The notes below the pieces were generated by a model. The model did no database searches, was not told where the DNA came from, and saw only the letters and a list, made by a program, of their open reading frames with translations. The translations under genes and the position numbers were made by a program. From Kribbella jejuensis (GTDB lineage: Bacteria; Actinomycetota; Actinomycetes; Propionibacteriales; Kribbellaceae), in the NCBI RefSeq assembly GCF_006715085.1, contig NZ_VFMM01000001.1:2790001-2854000 (forward strand): 64,000 nt of DNA, read 5' to 3'. Positions 16,581 through 27,907 of this stretch are shown here, one piece after another. Positions within the stretch are counted from its first letter, which is position 1. The number at the start of each line of letters is the position of its first letter.

Positions 16581-17419
16581 AGCCGGTTGTACGCCTTCAG
16601 TGTGCGGAGGGCGCCGACGGTGACGATGCCGCGGTATTCGAGGGTCGCGGCTGGGCCTGGGGGTTCCCAGGTGATGGCCCAGCCGCCGTCGGGTTGCTGG
16701 TCAGCGATCATGCGGTCCAGGTGGGCGTCGAGTTGTTCGTCGGTGAAGAGGGGACGCCAGTAGCTGTCGGGTGTCGGCGCGAACTGCAGCGGCGTCACGC
16801 CGTACGTCGGGTCGGCGGCGTCGGCGCGGTAGTGCTGGAGTTTGGGCAGCCACTCGCGGACCTGGTCGAAGTCGGCGTCGCCGGTGTGTTCGAGGTACTC
16901 GAGGACCTCGTGCATACCGTGCGCGTCCTCGGGAAAGCCCTGGGCGATCCGGGTTGCGCACCAGGCGCTCGCCTTGTCGCGCCACGGGTGCTCGATGCCG
17001 AGCTTGTGCAGCCGTCCGACGAGGCCCGCGGTCGGGTTCACGTCGGGCTGGTACGTCCATTCGGCGATGTGTTCCGCGCGCGGGTAGCCCTCGACGGCCG
17101 GACCACACAGCGGTACGGCGCCTTCCGGCGTGGCCACCGACTCGAGCCAGTCGACGGCTCGGCGGACCATGTCGTCGTCGCGGGCACCGGCCGCGAGCAG
17201 CGTGTCGAACGCGACCTCGACGTCCAGCGGCAGGCTGTCCGGGCAGCGCTTGTCCGGCTCCAGCCCCCACCCGAATCCCCCGTCGGCGTTCTGGAACCCG
17301 CGCAGCGCGTCGACCACGCCGTGCGGATCAGCCCCTTCGAAGATCGTCGCGAACAGCCGCCGCTCGAGCAGCCGAGCATCCCGCCGTACGAAATCCCGCC
17401 CTGCCGTGTAGATGTCCAT
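16577..17419 (-). CDS. Squalene-cyclase/prenyltransferase-like alpha-alpha repeat protein
   Basis: 280 residues with several copies of the QW-type repeat seen in terpene cyclase and prenyltransferase alpha-alpha barrels: LRGFQNADGGFGWGLEP near residues 40-56, a middle copy near DVNPTAGLVGRL, and QQPDGGWAITW near 247-257. No DxDD or DDxxD catalytic motif is seen, so enzymatic terpene chemistry is doubtful. The start at 17419 (MDIYTAGRDFV) is preferred to a longer frame from 17437. It converges with the MIO-less lyase gene, overlapping by four bases. Function unknown. Confidence 0.8.
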   Translation of the reverse strand: MDIYTAGRDFVRRDARLLERRLFATIFEGADPHGVVDALRGFQNADGGFGWGLEPDKRCPDSLPLDVEVAFDTLLAAGARDDDMVRRAVDWLESVATPEGAVPLCGPAVEGYPRAEHIAEWTYQPDVNPTAGLVGRLHKLGIEHPWRDKASAWCATRIAQGFPEDAHGMHEVLEYLEHTGDADFDQVREWLPKLQHYRADAADPTYGVTPLQFAPTPDSYWRPLFTDEQLDAHLDRMIADQQPDGGWAITWEPPGPAATLEYRGIVTVGALRTLKAYNRL

Positions 17420-17468
17420 GTCTCTACCCTCCCGCACACCGACGCGCCCGTCTTGAACGAAACGGACG

Positions 17469-18146
17469 TCACGGCTCGAAGCGGTAGCCCATGCCTGGTT
17501 CGGTCAGCAGGTGCTTGGGGCGGGCGGGGTCCGGCTCGAGTTTGCGGCGGAGTTGGCCCATGTAGAAGCGCAGGTTGCCGCCGGCGGTTTCGTAACCGGG
17601 GCCCCAGACCTCGGTCAGCAGCTGGCGCTGGGACATCAGCTTGCCAGGGTTGCGGACCAGCACCTCGAGCAGGTGCCACTCGGTCGGCGTCAGCCGGACG
17701 TCCTCACCGTCGTCCAACGTGACGCGTTTCGCGGCGAGATCGACCGTGATCCCGCCGACGGTCACGATCGGCTGCTCCGGCGCGAGGTTGCTGCGGCGCA
17801 GTACGGCGCGCATCCGGGCAAGCAGCTCGTCGATCCCGAACGGCTTGGTCACGTAGTCGTCGGCGCCGGCGTCCAGCGCCTCGACCTTGTCGGTCTGGTC
17901 GGTGCGCCCGGACAGCACCAGGATCGGCGCGTCGGTCCAGCCGCGCAGCCCGCGGATCACGTCGACGCCGTCGAAGTCGGGCAGCCCGAGGTCGAGGATG
18001 ACCAGCTCCGGCGGGTGTTGTGCGGCCACCTTCAACGCCGACGTACCGGTACCGGCCAGATGCACCTCGTACCCGCGCGCCTTCAGGTTGATCTGCAACG
18101 CCCGCACGATCTGCGGCTCGTCGTCAACCACGAGGACTCTGGTCAC
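17469..18146 (-). CDS. kdpE: Response regulator KdpE
   Basis: 225 residues, OmpR/PhoB class. The receiver domain (about 1-120) has the acidic pocket DDEPQ, the phosphoacceptor Asp in VILDLGLPD, and the KPF lysine. The C-terminal winged helix includes LTPTEWHLLEVLVRNPGKLMS. It is the output partner of KdpD for control of the high-affinity potassium pump. GTG 18146 overlaps the kdpD stop by four bases. Likely targets are the direct repeats upstream of kdpF. Confidence 0.96.
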   Translation of the reverse strand: MTRVLVVDDEPQIVRALQINLKARGYEVHLAGTGTSALKVAAQHPPELVILDLGLPDFDGVDVIRGLRGWTDAPILVLSGRTDQTDKVEALDAGADDYVTKPFGIDELLARMRAVLRRSNLAPEQPIVTVGGITVDLAAKRVTLDDGEDVRLTPTEWHLLEVLVRNPGKLMSQRQLLTEVWGPGYETAGGNLRFYMGQLRRKLEPDPARPKHLLTEPGMGYRFEP

Positions 18147-20710
18147 TCGCTTTCTCCTGATCTCTCGCGGGTGCCCGGAACCGGTGCCTCGGAAGCCTGC
18201 GCCGTCGGGATCGCGACCACCATCGTGAGACCGCCGCCGGGCGTGTCCTCGGGCTGCACGGTGCCGTTCATCGCCTCGGCGAGGCCGCGGGCGAGCGCCA
18301 GCCCGAGCCCGACGCCGACCGTGTTGTCGGTGTCGCCCAGCCGCTGGAACGGCGCGAACACCCGGTCGCGGTGCTGCCGCGGGATGCCCGGGCCGCGGTC
18401 GATCACCCGGATCTCGACGGTGTCGCCGAGCGCGCTCCCGGTGACCAGCGGCGGCCGCTCGGGCGGCGAGTACCGGATCGCGTTCGCCAGCAGGTTCACC
18501 ACCACCCGCTCGAGCAGCGCCGGATCCGCCTCGACGAGCGGCAGCGCCGGCGGGACGTCGACGGTCACCTCGTTCGCGTCGTCGCCCAGCTCGGTCAGTA
18601 CGCCGGGAAGGATCTCGTCCAGCGCCATCGGCCGGGTGAAGACCGGGAGTACGCCGGCCTGCAGACGACTGAGATCGAGCAGGTTGTCGACCAACCGCGA
18701 CAACCGGTCCAGCGACTCGTCCGCGGTCTCCAGCAGCTCGGCCCGCTCGGACTCGCTCCACTCCACGTCGTCACTGCGCAGCGAAGTCACCGACGCCTTC
18801 GCCGAGGCCAACGGGGACCGCAGGTCATGCCCGACCGCCCGCAGCAACGCCGTACGCAGCTTGTCCGCCTCGGCCAGCGGTTTCGCCTCCGCGGCCTGTT
18901 CGCTCAGCCGCGCCCGGTCGACGAGCGCCGCCGCGTGCGCCGCGAACGCACCGACCAGCCGGCGCTCGTCCGCCTCTAACTGGTGCCCCTGCAGTACGAG
19001 AACCAGGTCGTCGCGCGCCGGGATCTCCGCGTCCGCCTCCTCGGGCCGCGTACAGGTGAGCGTCCCGGCCGACGCCAACGGCCGCCACACCTCGGTCAAC
19101 TCGTCGTCGTCGATGCGCTCCATCAGGCAGGCGCCGGTCATCCCGAACGCCTCCCGTACCCGTTCCAGCAGCGCGGGCAGCGCCGTCTCACCCCGTAGTA
19201 CCGAACCGGCCAAGGTCGCCAACGTCTCCGATTCCGCGGCCGCCCGCGCCGCCTCTCTGGTACGACGAGCAGCGCGGTCGACCACTGAGCTGACCATCGC
19301 CGCGACCAGGATGAAGGTGAGCAGCGCGAGGGCGTTGTTCACATCGGCGATCGTGAAGGTCCGCTTCGGCGGCGTGAAGAACCAGTTCAGGACGAGCGAG
19401 CCGCCGATCGCGGTCAGCATCGCAGGCCACATCCCACCCACCAGCGCGACGACCACGACCGCGAACAGGAACGCCAGTACGTTGCTGGTCAGGTTGAGGG
19501 TGTCGCCACCGAGACCGAGGACCAGCGCCAATACCGGCTGCAGGACGACGGCCAGGACGAAACCCTGGATCTTCCGTTTCCGGGACAGGCTGCCGCGCAA
19601 CCGAGGCAACCGCCCGCGACCCATCAGCGAGTGCGTGACGATGTGTACGTCGATATCGCCCGAGTCGCGGATCGTGGTCGAACCGATGCCGGGGCCGGTG
19701 AGCAAGGTGGAGATCCGGCTGCGTCTGGATCCGCCGAGGACGAGCTGCGTCGCGTTCTCGGCCCTCGCGAATGTCAGCAGTGCGTCCGGGATGTCGTCGC
19801 CGACCACCTGGTGATACGTGCCACCGAGCTGCTCGACCAGGTTCCGCTGCTGGGCGAGCTTGCTCGGGTTCGCACCGGTCAGCCCGTCGGACCTTGCCAC
19901 GTGGACGGCGAGCAGGTCGCCGCCGGAGGACCGCGCCGCGATCCGGGCGGCCCGCCGGATCAAGGTCTCCCCCTCGGGGCCGCCGGTCAGGGCGACTACG
20001 ACCCGCTCGCGGGCCTCCCAAGTCGAGTCGATGTCGTGCTGCGCCCGGTACTCCTGCAGCCCGGCATCCACGCGATCGGCAAGCCACAACAAGGCGAGCT
20101 CGCGCAGCGCGGACAGGTTGCCGACCCGGAAATAGTTGCCCAGGGCAGCGTCGATCTTGTCGGCGGCGTACACGTTGCCGTGCGCCATCCGCCGGCGCAG
20201 CGCCTCCGGCGTCATGTCGACGAGCTCGATCTGATCGGCGGCCCTGACGACCCGGTCCGGGACCGTCTCCTGCTGCGGTACGCCGGTGATCTTCTCGACC
20301 ACGTCGTTGATCGATTCGAGGTGCTGGATGTTCAGCGTCGAGATCACGTCGATTCCGGCGTTCAGCAGTTCCTCGATGTCCTGCCAGCGCTTCTCGTTCC
20401 GGCTGCCGGGAATGTTGGTGTGCGCGAGCTCGTCGACCAGTGCGATGTCCGGGCGTCGCGCCAGTACGGCGTCGAGGTCCAGCTCGGTGAAGCTGGCGCC
20501 GCGGTAGTCGATGATCGACCGCGGTACCGTCTCCAGGCCGTCCAGCATCTGCTCGGTGTACTTGCGGCCGTGGGTCTCCACGAAGCCGACCACGACGTCG
20601 GTGCCGCGGGCGCGGCGGCGGCGGCCCTCGCCCAGCATCTTGTAGGTCTTCCCAACGCCGGGCGCGGCCCCCAGGTAGATCCGCAGCTGCCCGCGGCCGC
20701 TCTTGCTCAT
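18143..20710 (-). CDS. kdpD: Sensor histidine kinase KdpD
   Basis: 855 residues. The order is the N-terminal KdpD domain with Walker A GAAPGVGKT (about residues 14-22), a Usp-like domain (about 245-370), four membrane helices (about 395-500), a GAF-like region, then the kinase core with the phosphoacceptor His in HDLRSPLAS near residue 628 and the ATPase N-box NLLANAIRYS and G-box DRGPGIPRQ. It senses potassium limitation or osmotic stress and phosphorylates KdpE. It sits 12 bases after kdpC and overlaps kdpE, so sensor and pump are made from one transcript. Confidence 0.97.
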   Translation of the reverse strand: MSKSGRGQLRIYLGAAPGVGKTYKMLGEGRRRRARGTDVVVGFVETHGRKYTEQMLDGLETVPRSIIDYRGASFTELDLDAVLARRPDIALVDELAHTNIPGSRNEKRWQDIEELLNAGIDVISTLNIQHLESINDVVEKITGVPQQETVPDRVVRAADQIELVDMTPEALRRRMAHGNVYAADKIDAALGNYFRVGNLSALRELALLWLADRVDAGLQEYRAQHDIDSTWEARERVVVALTGGPEGETLIRRAARIAARSSGGDLLAVHVARSDGLTGANPSKLAQQRNLVEQLGGTYHQVVGDDIPDALLTFARAENATQLVLGGSRRSRISTLLTGPGIGSTTIRDSGDIDVHIVTHSLMGRGRLPRLRGSLSRKRKIQGFVLAVVLQPVLALVLGLGGDTLNLTSNVLAFLFAVVVVALVGGMWPAMLTAIGGSLVLNWFFTPPKRTFTIADVNNALALLTFILVAAMVSSVVDRAARRTREAARAAAESETLATLAGSVLRGETALPALLERVREAFGMTGACLMERIDDDELTEVWRPLASAGTLTCTRPEEADAEIPARDDLVLVLQGHQLEADERRLVGAFAAHAAALVDRARLSEQAAEAKPLAEADKLRTALLRAVGHDLRSPLASAKASVTSLRSDDVEWSESERAELLETADESLDRLSRLVDNLLDLSRLQAGVLPVFTRPMALDEILPGVLTELGDDANEVTVDVPPALPLVEADPALLERVVVNLLANAIRYSPPERPPLVTGSALGDTVEIRVIDRGPGIPRQHRDRVFAPFQRLGDTDNTVGVGLGLALARGLAEAMNGTVQPEDTPGGGLTMVVAIPTAQASEAPVPGTRERSGESE

Positions 20711-20722
20711 AACTCCATGCTC

Positions 20723-21331
20723 TCAGAGCCGGGCCAGCGCGGCGTTGAGCTTCACCACGTTCACGACCGGCTCACCCAGGAAGCCGAGCACGCGCCCGTC
20801 GGTGTTCTGCTTGACGAGCCTCTGCACCTCGGCCACGCTCAGACCGCGCTCGCGGGCGACCCGGTTGACCTGCAGAGCGGCGTACGCCGGGCTGATGTCC
20901 GGGTCCAGACCGCTACCGCTCGCCGTGACCGCGTCCGGCGGGACCTGGGACGGATCGACGCCTTCCAGCGCCGCCACCGCCTTGCGCCGCTGGTCGATCG
21001 CGGCGACCAGTTGGGCGTTGTCGGGACCGAGGTTCGAACCGCCGCTGGCTTTCGCGTCGTAGTCGCTCGCGGACGGCCGGGTCTGGAACCATTTCGGATC
21101 GGCGATCATGATCTCCTTGCCATCGGCATCCTTCTTCCCGCTGGCCGTCGTATATGCCTGGCCGATCAGCTCGGAGGCGACCGGTTTGCCGTTCACCTCG
21201 AGGATGGACCCATTCGCCTTACCGTGGAAGAGCGTCTGCGCGACGCCGGTCATCGCCAGCGGATAGCCGATCCCGAGTACGACCGTGAAGAACAGCAGCA
21301 CCCGCGCTGCCACCCCGAACTGCCTCATCAT
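20723..21331 (-). CDS. kdpC: Potassium-transporting ATPase subunit KdpC
   Basis: 202 residues. One N-terminal membrane helix (VAARVLLFFTVVLGIGYPLAMTG) precedes an extracytoplasmic domain with the family segments ASGGSNLGPDN and DPDISPAYAALQVNRVARERGL. KdpC is the small accessory subunit that raises ATP affinity of the KdpFABC complex. It starts nine bases after kdpB. Confidence 0.96.
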   Translation of the reverse strand: MMRQFGVAARVLLFFTVVLGIGYPLAMTGVAQTLFHGKANGSILEVNGKPVASELIGQAYTTASGKKDADGKEIMIADPKWFQTRPSASDYDAKASGGSNLGPDNAQLVAAIDQRRKAVAALEGVDPSQVPPDAVTASGSGLDPDISPAYAALQVNRVARERGLSVAEVQRLVKQNTDGRVLGFLGEPVVNVVKLNAALARL

Positions 21332-21340
21332 GACTGCCTT

Positions 21341-23346
<2,006 letters not shown>

Positions 23347-23350
<4 letters not shown>

Positions 23351-25008
23351 AGTCCCTCCGCGAGGGGTCCAAGAGTCAGTGCGGGGAAGTAGGTCAGGCC
23401 GGTGACGATCAGGACGGTGCCGACGAGCAGCGTCACGAACAGGGCCTTGTGGGTTGGCAGCGTGCCCTGCGTCACCGGTACCGGCTGCTGCTTGGCGAGC
23501 GACCCGGCCAGGGCGAGCGCGAACACGATCGGTACGAACCGGCCGAGCAGCATCACCAGCCCGAGAGCCGTGTTGTAGAAGGGGATGTTCGCGTTGAGAC
23601 CGGCGAACGCGCTGCCGTTGTTGTTACCGGCCGACGTGAACGCGTACAGCACCTCGGAGAACCCGTGCGGGCTGTCCGCGTTGAGGATCGAGGCTCGTGC
23701 CGTGGCCAGGCCCATCGCGATCGAGGCGCCGACGAGTACGACGACCGGCGTCGTGAGGATGTACAACGAGACCAGCTTCATCTCGCGCGCGGTGACCTTC
23801 TTCTTCAGGTACTCCGGCGTACGCCCGACCATCAGGCCCGCGACGAAGACGGCGAGTACGGCGAGGATCAGCATGCCGTAGAGCCCGGTACCGGTACCGC
23901 CTGGTGAGACTTCGCCGAGCATCATGTGGAACAACGCCGTACCGCCGCCGAGGGGGGTGTACGAGTCGTGCATCGAGTTCACCGCGCCGGTCGACGTACC
24001 CGTGGTGGAGCTGGCGAACAACGCCGACGCCCATTCGCCGAAGCGCGTCTCCTTGCCCTCCATCGCAGCGCCCGCGGCATGGGTCGCCGTACCGGCACCC
24101 TGGTTCTCGAAGAACGTCGCGGAGAAGGTGAACCCCGCCCACAGCGTGCCCATCACGCCGAGGATCGCGTACCCCTGCCGCTTGTCCTTGATCATCACGC
24201 CGAACGTCCGGGTCAGACAGACCGGGATGACCAGCAGCAGGAAGATCTCGAAGAGGTTCGACAGGCCGTTCGGATTCTCGAACGGGTGCGCGGAGTTGGC
24301 GTTGTAGTAGCCGCCGCCGTTGGTGCCGAGCTCCTTGATGACCTCCTGGCTCGCGACGGGTCCGCCCGGGAGCGTCTGGGTCTGGCCGACCACGGACGTG
24401 ACCTCGTGACCGCCGGAGAAGTTCTGTACGACGCCCATCGCCACCAGCGCGAGCGTCCCGATCACCGCGATCGGCAGCAGCACCCGTAGTACGGTCCGGG
24501 TCAGATCGACCCAGAAGTTGCCGAGCCGATCGGTCTTCGCGCGGGCGAACCCGCGGATCAACGCGATCGCGACCGTGATGCCGACGGCCGCGGACAGGAA
24601 GTTCTGGACCGCGAGGCCGGCGAACTGGACCAGGTGGCCCATCGTCGCCTCAGGTGAATACGACTGCCAGTTCGTGTTCGACACGAACGATGCTGCGGTG
24701 TTGAAGGCCAGTCCGGAGGCGAAGTTCGGCAGGCCGAGCGACAACGGCAACCAGTGCTGCAGCCGCTGGAGCAGGTACAGCAGGACGACGCTGAGCGCGG
24801 AGAACGCGAGCAGCGAGCGTGCGTAGACCGCCCAGGTCTGGTCGACCTGCGGGTCGACGCCGAACAGCTTGTACGTCGCCCGCTCGATCCGCAGGTCCTT
24901 GCCGGACGTGTAGACCCGGGCCAGGTACCCGCCGAACGGGCGGTACACGGCCGCCAGGCACGCGAGCAGAAGGCCGACCTGCAACAGGCCGGCCGCGGTG
25001 TCGGACAT
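23347..25008 (-). CDS. kdpA: Potassium-transporting ATPase channel subunit KdpA
   Basis: 553 residues with about ten membrane segments. Four pore-loop repeats of the KtrB/TrkH type are visible, for example [14 protein letters not shown] and [20 protein letters not shown], which form the selectivity filter. It binds K+ and passes it to KdpB. Its ATG shares one base with the kdpF stop (TGATG), so translation is coupled. Confidence 0.97.
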
Positions 25009-25097
25009 CAGAACCTCTCGGGAAAGACCAGCGCGGCGATCAGATAGACGACCAAGGCAACGGCCACGACCAGGCCGGCGATGTTCTCAGCGTTCAC
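25008..25097 (-). CDS. kdpF: Potassium-transporting ATPase small subunit KdpF
   Basis: A 29-residue single-helix membrane peptide (MNAENIAGLVVAVALVVYLI then AALVFPERF) starting at GTG 25097. It matches KdpF in size, in the YLxxALxxPErF ending and in position directly before kdpA. KdpF stabilises the KdpFABC complex. It makes this a complete kdpFABCDE operon. Confidence 0.92.
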   Translation of the reverse strand: MNAENIAGLVVAVALVVYLIAALVFPERF

Positions 25098-25147
25098 GTC
25101 TTCACTGCACACCGCTCGCTGTCCGGTCAGGAGGGTTCTCGCAGGTC

Positions 25148-25186
25148 TCTCACACCCGCCGACACAGCTCTCACAGGCTTCTCACA
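25148..25186. promoter_or_regulatory. Direct repeats upstream of kdpF, candidate KdpE site
   Basis: TCTCACA occurs at 25148-25154, 25169-25175 and 25180-25186, read as TGTGAGA toward kdpF. The spacings of 21 and 11 bases are close to whole helical turns, as expected for tandem binding of an OmpR-family dimer. The same region is the leader of the divergent gene at 25234. Confidence 0.55.
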
Positions 25187-25233
25187 TACTTACGGCTGGC
25201 ATCTCCACCAACAGTGAAGGAAAGATTCCGCAC

Positions 25234-25857
25234 GTGACTGAACTGGACACCCCCGCCCCGGCCGAGCAGTTCTTCTCCGCGGAGAGCCGGACCGCGCTGG
25301 CCGAAGCCAGCCGCAAGCTCGCCGAGCGGCTGCAGGCGCACACCGACGCGCTGCTCGCGATGACCGGCGACGAGGACACCGCGACCCTCTTCGAGCACAA
25401 CGCCGCCCTCGAAGGCGTGGTCGAGGACTGGAACGACGCCGTCTTCGAACACACCGGTACGACGCCGCTGCTGCTGGACGACTCCGTCGACGACGAGGAC
25501 GACGAAGAGACCGAACCGGAGCAGGTGATCAGCGTGGTCTCACGCTTCGACCTGCGCGTGGTCGACCTGGACGCCCTCCTCGAGGCCGGCCGCGCCGCAC
25601 AGGAAAGGCACCCCGCCGAACTGGACGAATCCGGCGATCGCGAACCGGTCGAAAGCGCCGAGCAGGCGATCTACGAGATCAGCCGCGAGGTCGGCGACGC
25701 ATGGTTCGAACTCCCCGGCATCGAAATGCTCGCCGGCGCCCGCGCGTACGTAGTCCCCGAACCCCCCTTCGAACCCCTCGACGCCGACGCCGAAGACGTC
25801 ATCACCGAACTCATCGCCCCCAACGGCACCACCACCCACGCCGAAACCTGGGCCTAA
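25234..25857 (+). CDS. Conserved-looking acidic protein of unknown function
   Basis: 207 residues, GTG start with a GAAGGAAAG ribosome binding site. Strongly acidic, with a central SVDDEDDEETEPEQ run, helical N-terminus (SRTALAEASRKLAERLQAHTD, given in parts: ALAEASRKLAERL) and a C-terminal half with DAWFELPGIEMLAGARAYVV. No signal peptide or membrane segment. No family is recognised. It is divergent from kdp and shares the repeat-bearing promoter, so co-regulation with potassium uptake is possible but untested. Codon use is typical of a real gene. Confidence 0.75.
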   Translation: MTELDTPAPAEQFFSAESRTALAEASRKLAERLQAHTDALLAMTGDEDTATLFEHNAALEGVVEDWNDAVFEHTGTTPLLLDDSVDDEDDEETEPEQVISVVSRFDLRVVDLDALLEAGRAAQERHPAELDESGDREPVESAEQAIYEISREVGDAWFELPGIEMLAGARAYVVPEPPFEPLDADAEDVITELIAPNGTTTHAETWA

Positions 25858-25895
25858 CCACCAGAAGCGAATGCGGCGAGGGTCGGAGCTGGTGA

Positions 25896-26054
25896 CGGGT
25901 GGATGCAGTCACCCCCCGCGTGCTCCGCGAGTACTCCGGTAGCTCCGCGCCCTCCCGCACCCGCTCCACCCGCCCCCACCCACCGGCTTGACGCCGGCAT
26001 TCTGCCGACTGCCGCCGGGGTTTTGCGAGCTGCCGCTCGCAGGCGACTACTAGG
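25896..26054 (+). repeat. Dispersed hairpin-array repeat, copy 2
   Basis: It begins with the family edge GGGTGGATGCAGTCACC, then CGCGTGCTCCGCG, CTCCCGCACCCGCTCC and CCCCCACCCACCGGC. It ends with stem-loops CGACTGCCGCCGGGG and GCGAGCTGCCGCTCGC. It directly follows the 3' end of the gene at 25234-25857. Confidence 0.75.
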
Positions 26055-26077
26055 CGGGATGCACTCCATGAAGCCGC

Positions 26078-26560
26078 CGGACTCGGCACAAACCGTGGGG
26101 TCTGGGCACAGGTAATAGCTCGTTCCCAGACCCCAGCGACTGTTCCCGGTCCGCCGCTCAGCCCGCTGCTCCGTCCGTCGGTCCGTCCGCGCTCCGTCCG
26201 CCGTTCTGCCCGTCGCTCGGTCCGCCGCTCGGTTCGCCCGGACTCGGCACACACCCGTGGGGTCTGGGGACACGGGTAATAGCTTGTTCCCAGACCCCAG
26301 CGAGTGTGCCCAGTCCGCCGCTCCACCCCGCGCCCCACCCGCCGCTCAGCCCACCGCTCAGCCTGCCGCCCGGTCCGCTGTTCAGTCCGCGCTCCGTCCG
26401 CGCTCCTCCGACGGTCCGTCCGCGCTCCGTCCGCCGTTCTGCCCGTCGCTCGGTCCGCCCCCGGACTCGGCACACACCGTGGGGTCTGGGGATAGGTAGT
26501 AGCTTCTTCCCAGTCCCCAGCGAATGTGCCCAGTCCGCCGGTCCGTCCGCGTTCCGTCTG
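26078..26560. repeat. Three copies of a hairpin-bearing repeat (class B) with CCGTC-rich spacers
   Basis: Each copy has ACTCGGCACA, then GTGGGGTCTGGG, a short loop with GGTARTAGCT, and CCCAGACCCCAGCGA. The 10-bp stems are GGGGTCTGGG/CCCAGACCCC at 26097-26106 with 26125-26134, 26259-26268 with 26289-26298, and 26481-26490 with 26509-26518 (one mismatch in the last). Spacers of about 120-190 bases are low-complexity TCCGCCGCTC/TCCGTCCG sequence. The stretch 25858-26790 otherwise contains no convincing gene. Confidence 0.85.
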
Positions 26561-26790
26561 TCGGTCCGCGAAGCCGTCGGGGTGGATGGCGGGGGTTCTA
26601 GGTGCTGGGTACGGCTGGTCGTCCACCTGGACAGCACGGTGTTCTGCTAGACCTGCGCAGCGCGCCCGGAGAGGGAATGCATCCGGTGATCAGGGCTTCG
26701 TCGGCCGCGGACGGCCACTCCTGTGCGGTGCTGCAGATTGCTGGCAAGCTCGGTGATGGGCCGCTCAGAGACAGCGCTGGAGATGATCCG

Positions 26791-27177
26791 ATGAATAGCG
26801 ACGAGAAGCGGAACCGCGATGCCGCACTGCCCGGCCTGACTGTTCAACGTGAGGTCGCTACCGTGGCGTTGCAGGCTCAGTTGACCGGGACCCTTGGGAT
26901 CGACGCCTCAACAAACTGCATCGTGGTCCGCAGCCTGATCAGCACCTCCCCCGGCACCGACAGCCTCGTCGACATTGATGTGGCCTGGCCTCCAGGCTGG
27001 AGTGTCGGACTCCGTGGCGGCGCTCCCGCACTGATTGATGAAACAGGACAAGTCGCCTGTCGGCCAGGCGACGAGATAGCCCTCGGTGGCGGCTTCAAAG
27101 ACACAAGCCGAATGGGCGTCGTCTCGTGCACAGGCCAGGGGCGGGTATTCGACGCTTACAGGCTCACGCGGACTTGA
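26791..27177 (+). CDS. Hypothetical protein, 128 residues
   Basis: The ATG at 26791 gives MNSDEKRNRDAALPGLTVQ. The body looks beta-rich (TVALQAQLTGTLGIDASTNC then IVVRSLI) with a VDIDVAWPPGWSVGL and GQVACRPGDEIALGGG segment. No signal peptide or membrane helix is seen. No family is recognised; the pattern resembles small actinobacterial proteins of unknown role. The frame extends upstream to 26602, but the upstream part has poor coding character. It is isolated between repeat-filled gaps. Confidence 0.6.
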   Translation: MNSDEKRNRDAALPGLTVQREVATVALQAQLTGTLGIDASTNCIVVRSLISTSPGTDSLVDIDVAWPPGWSVGLRGGAPALIDETGQVACRPGDEIALGGGFKDTSRMGVVSCTGQGRVFDAYRLTRT

Positions 27178-27210
27178 CCGTACTTGTAAAGCTCGACGCG
27201 ACTGCCCGCC

Positions 27211-27422
27211 TCCACCCATCACCCCCACCACGCAACCCGCGCCATCCGCCGCCAGCGGCTTCACCCCGCCACCACCGCTAACGCAGTCACTCGCGAGTGG
27301 CAGCTCACAACAACTCCGGCGCCATCCGCGAAGTGCCGGCGCCAGCCGGAGGGTGGGTGGGAGCGCGGGGAGCGGGAGGGAGCGGAGCAACCGGAGCACT
27401 CGCGCAGCACGCGGGGAGTGCA
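27211..27422 (-). repeat. Dispersed hairpin-array repeat, copy 3
   Basis: Minus orientation. It carries GCAGTCACTCGCGAGTGGCA, CCGGCGCCAGCCGG, GGGTGGGTGGGAG and GGGAGGGAGCGGAGCAACCG. It is the first of three consecutive copies in the convergent gap 27178-27907. Confidence 0.75.
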
Positions 27423-27670
27423 TCCATTCGTCACGACCTCCACCACACGCAGCCCGCGCCACCCACCACCGGCGGCCTCACGGAGTGCGCCCGCCAAGCA
27501 GCCACCCGCGAGCGGCAGCTCGCAACACCCCGGCGGCAGCGGCAGCTCGCAAATTCCCGGGCGGCAGCCGGGAAATACCGGCGCCAAACCGGGGGTGGGT
27601 GGGAGTGTGTCGAGCCGGTACGGGAGGGAGCGCAGCGACCGGACAGCTGCGGAGCACGCGAGGGCTAACC
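27423..27670 (-). repeat. Dispersed hairpin-array repeat, copy 4
   Basis: Minus orientation. It has GCGAGCGGCAGCTCGC, CCCGGGCGGCAGCCGGG, GGGGGTGGGTGGGAGTGT and GGGAGGGAGCGCAGCGACCG. It includes the longer flank CCCGCGCCACCCACCACCGG shared with copies 3, 5 and 7. Confidence 0.8.
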
Positions 27671-27907
27671 ACCTCCACCCGTCACCACATCCGCCCGTCA
27701 ACACGTCCTCCATAGGCAACCCGCGCCACCTCTACGAGTGCTTCGCGGAGGGCGCTCGCCTAGCAGTCATGTGCGAGCGGGAGCTCGCCCGTCCCCGGCG
27801 GTAGCCGCAGACTGCCGGCGCAAGCCGGTGGGTGGGTGGGAGCGTGCGGAGTAGGTGCGGGAGGGAGCGGAGCGACCGGAGCGTCTGTGGAGTGCGCGCG
27901 GGGCGTG
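27671..27907 (-). repeat. Dispersed hairpin-array repeat, copy 5
   Basis: Minus orientation. It has GCAGTCATGTGCGAGCGGGA, CCGGCGGTAGCCG, GGTGGGTGGGTGGGAGCG and GGGAGGGAGCGGAGCGACCG. It ends at the stop codon of the PhzF-like gene. Confidence 0.8.
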
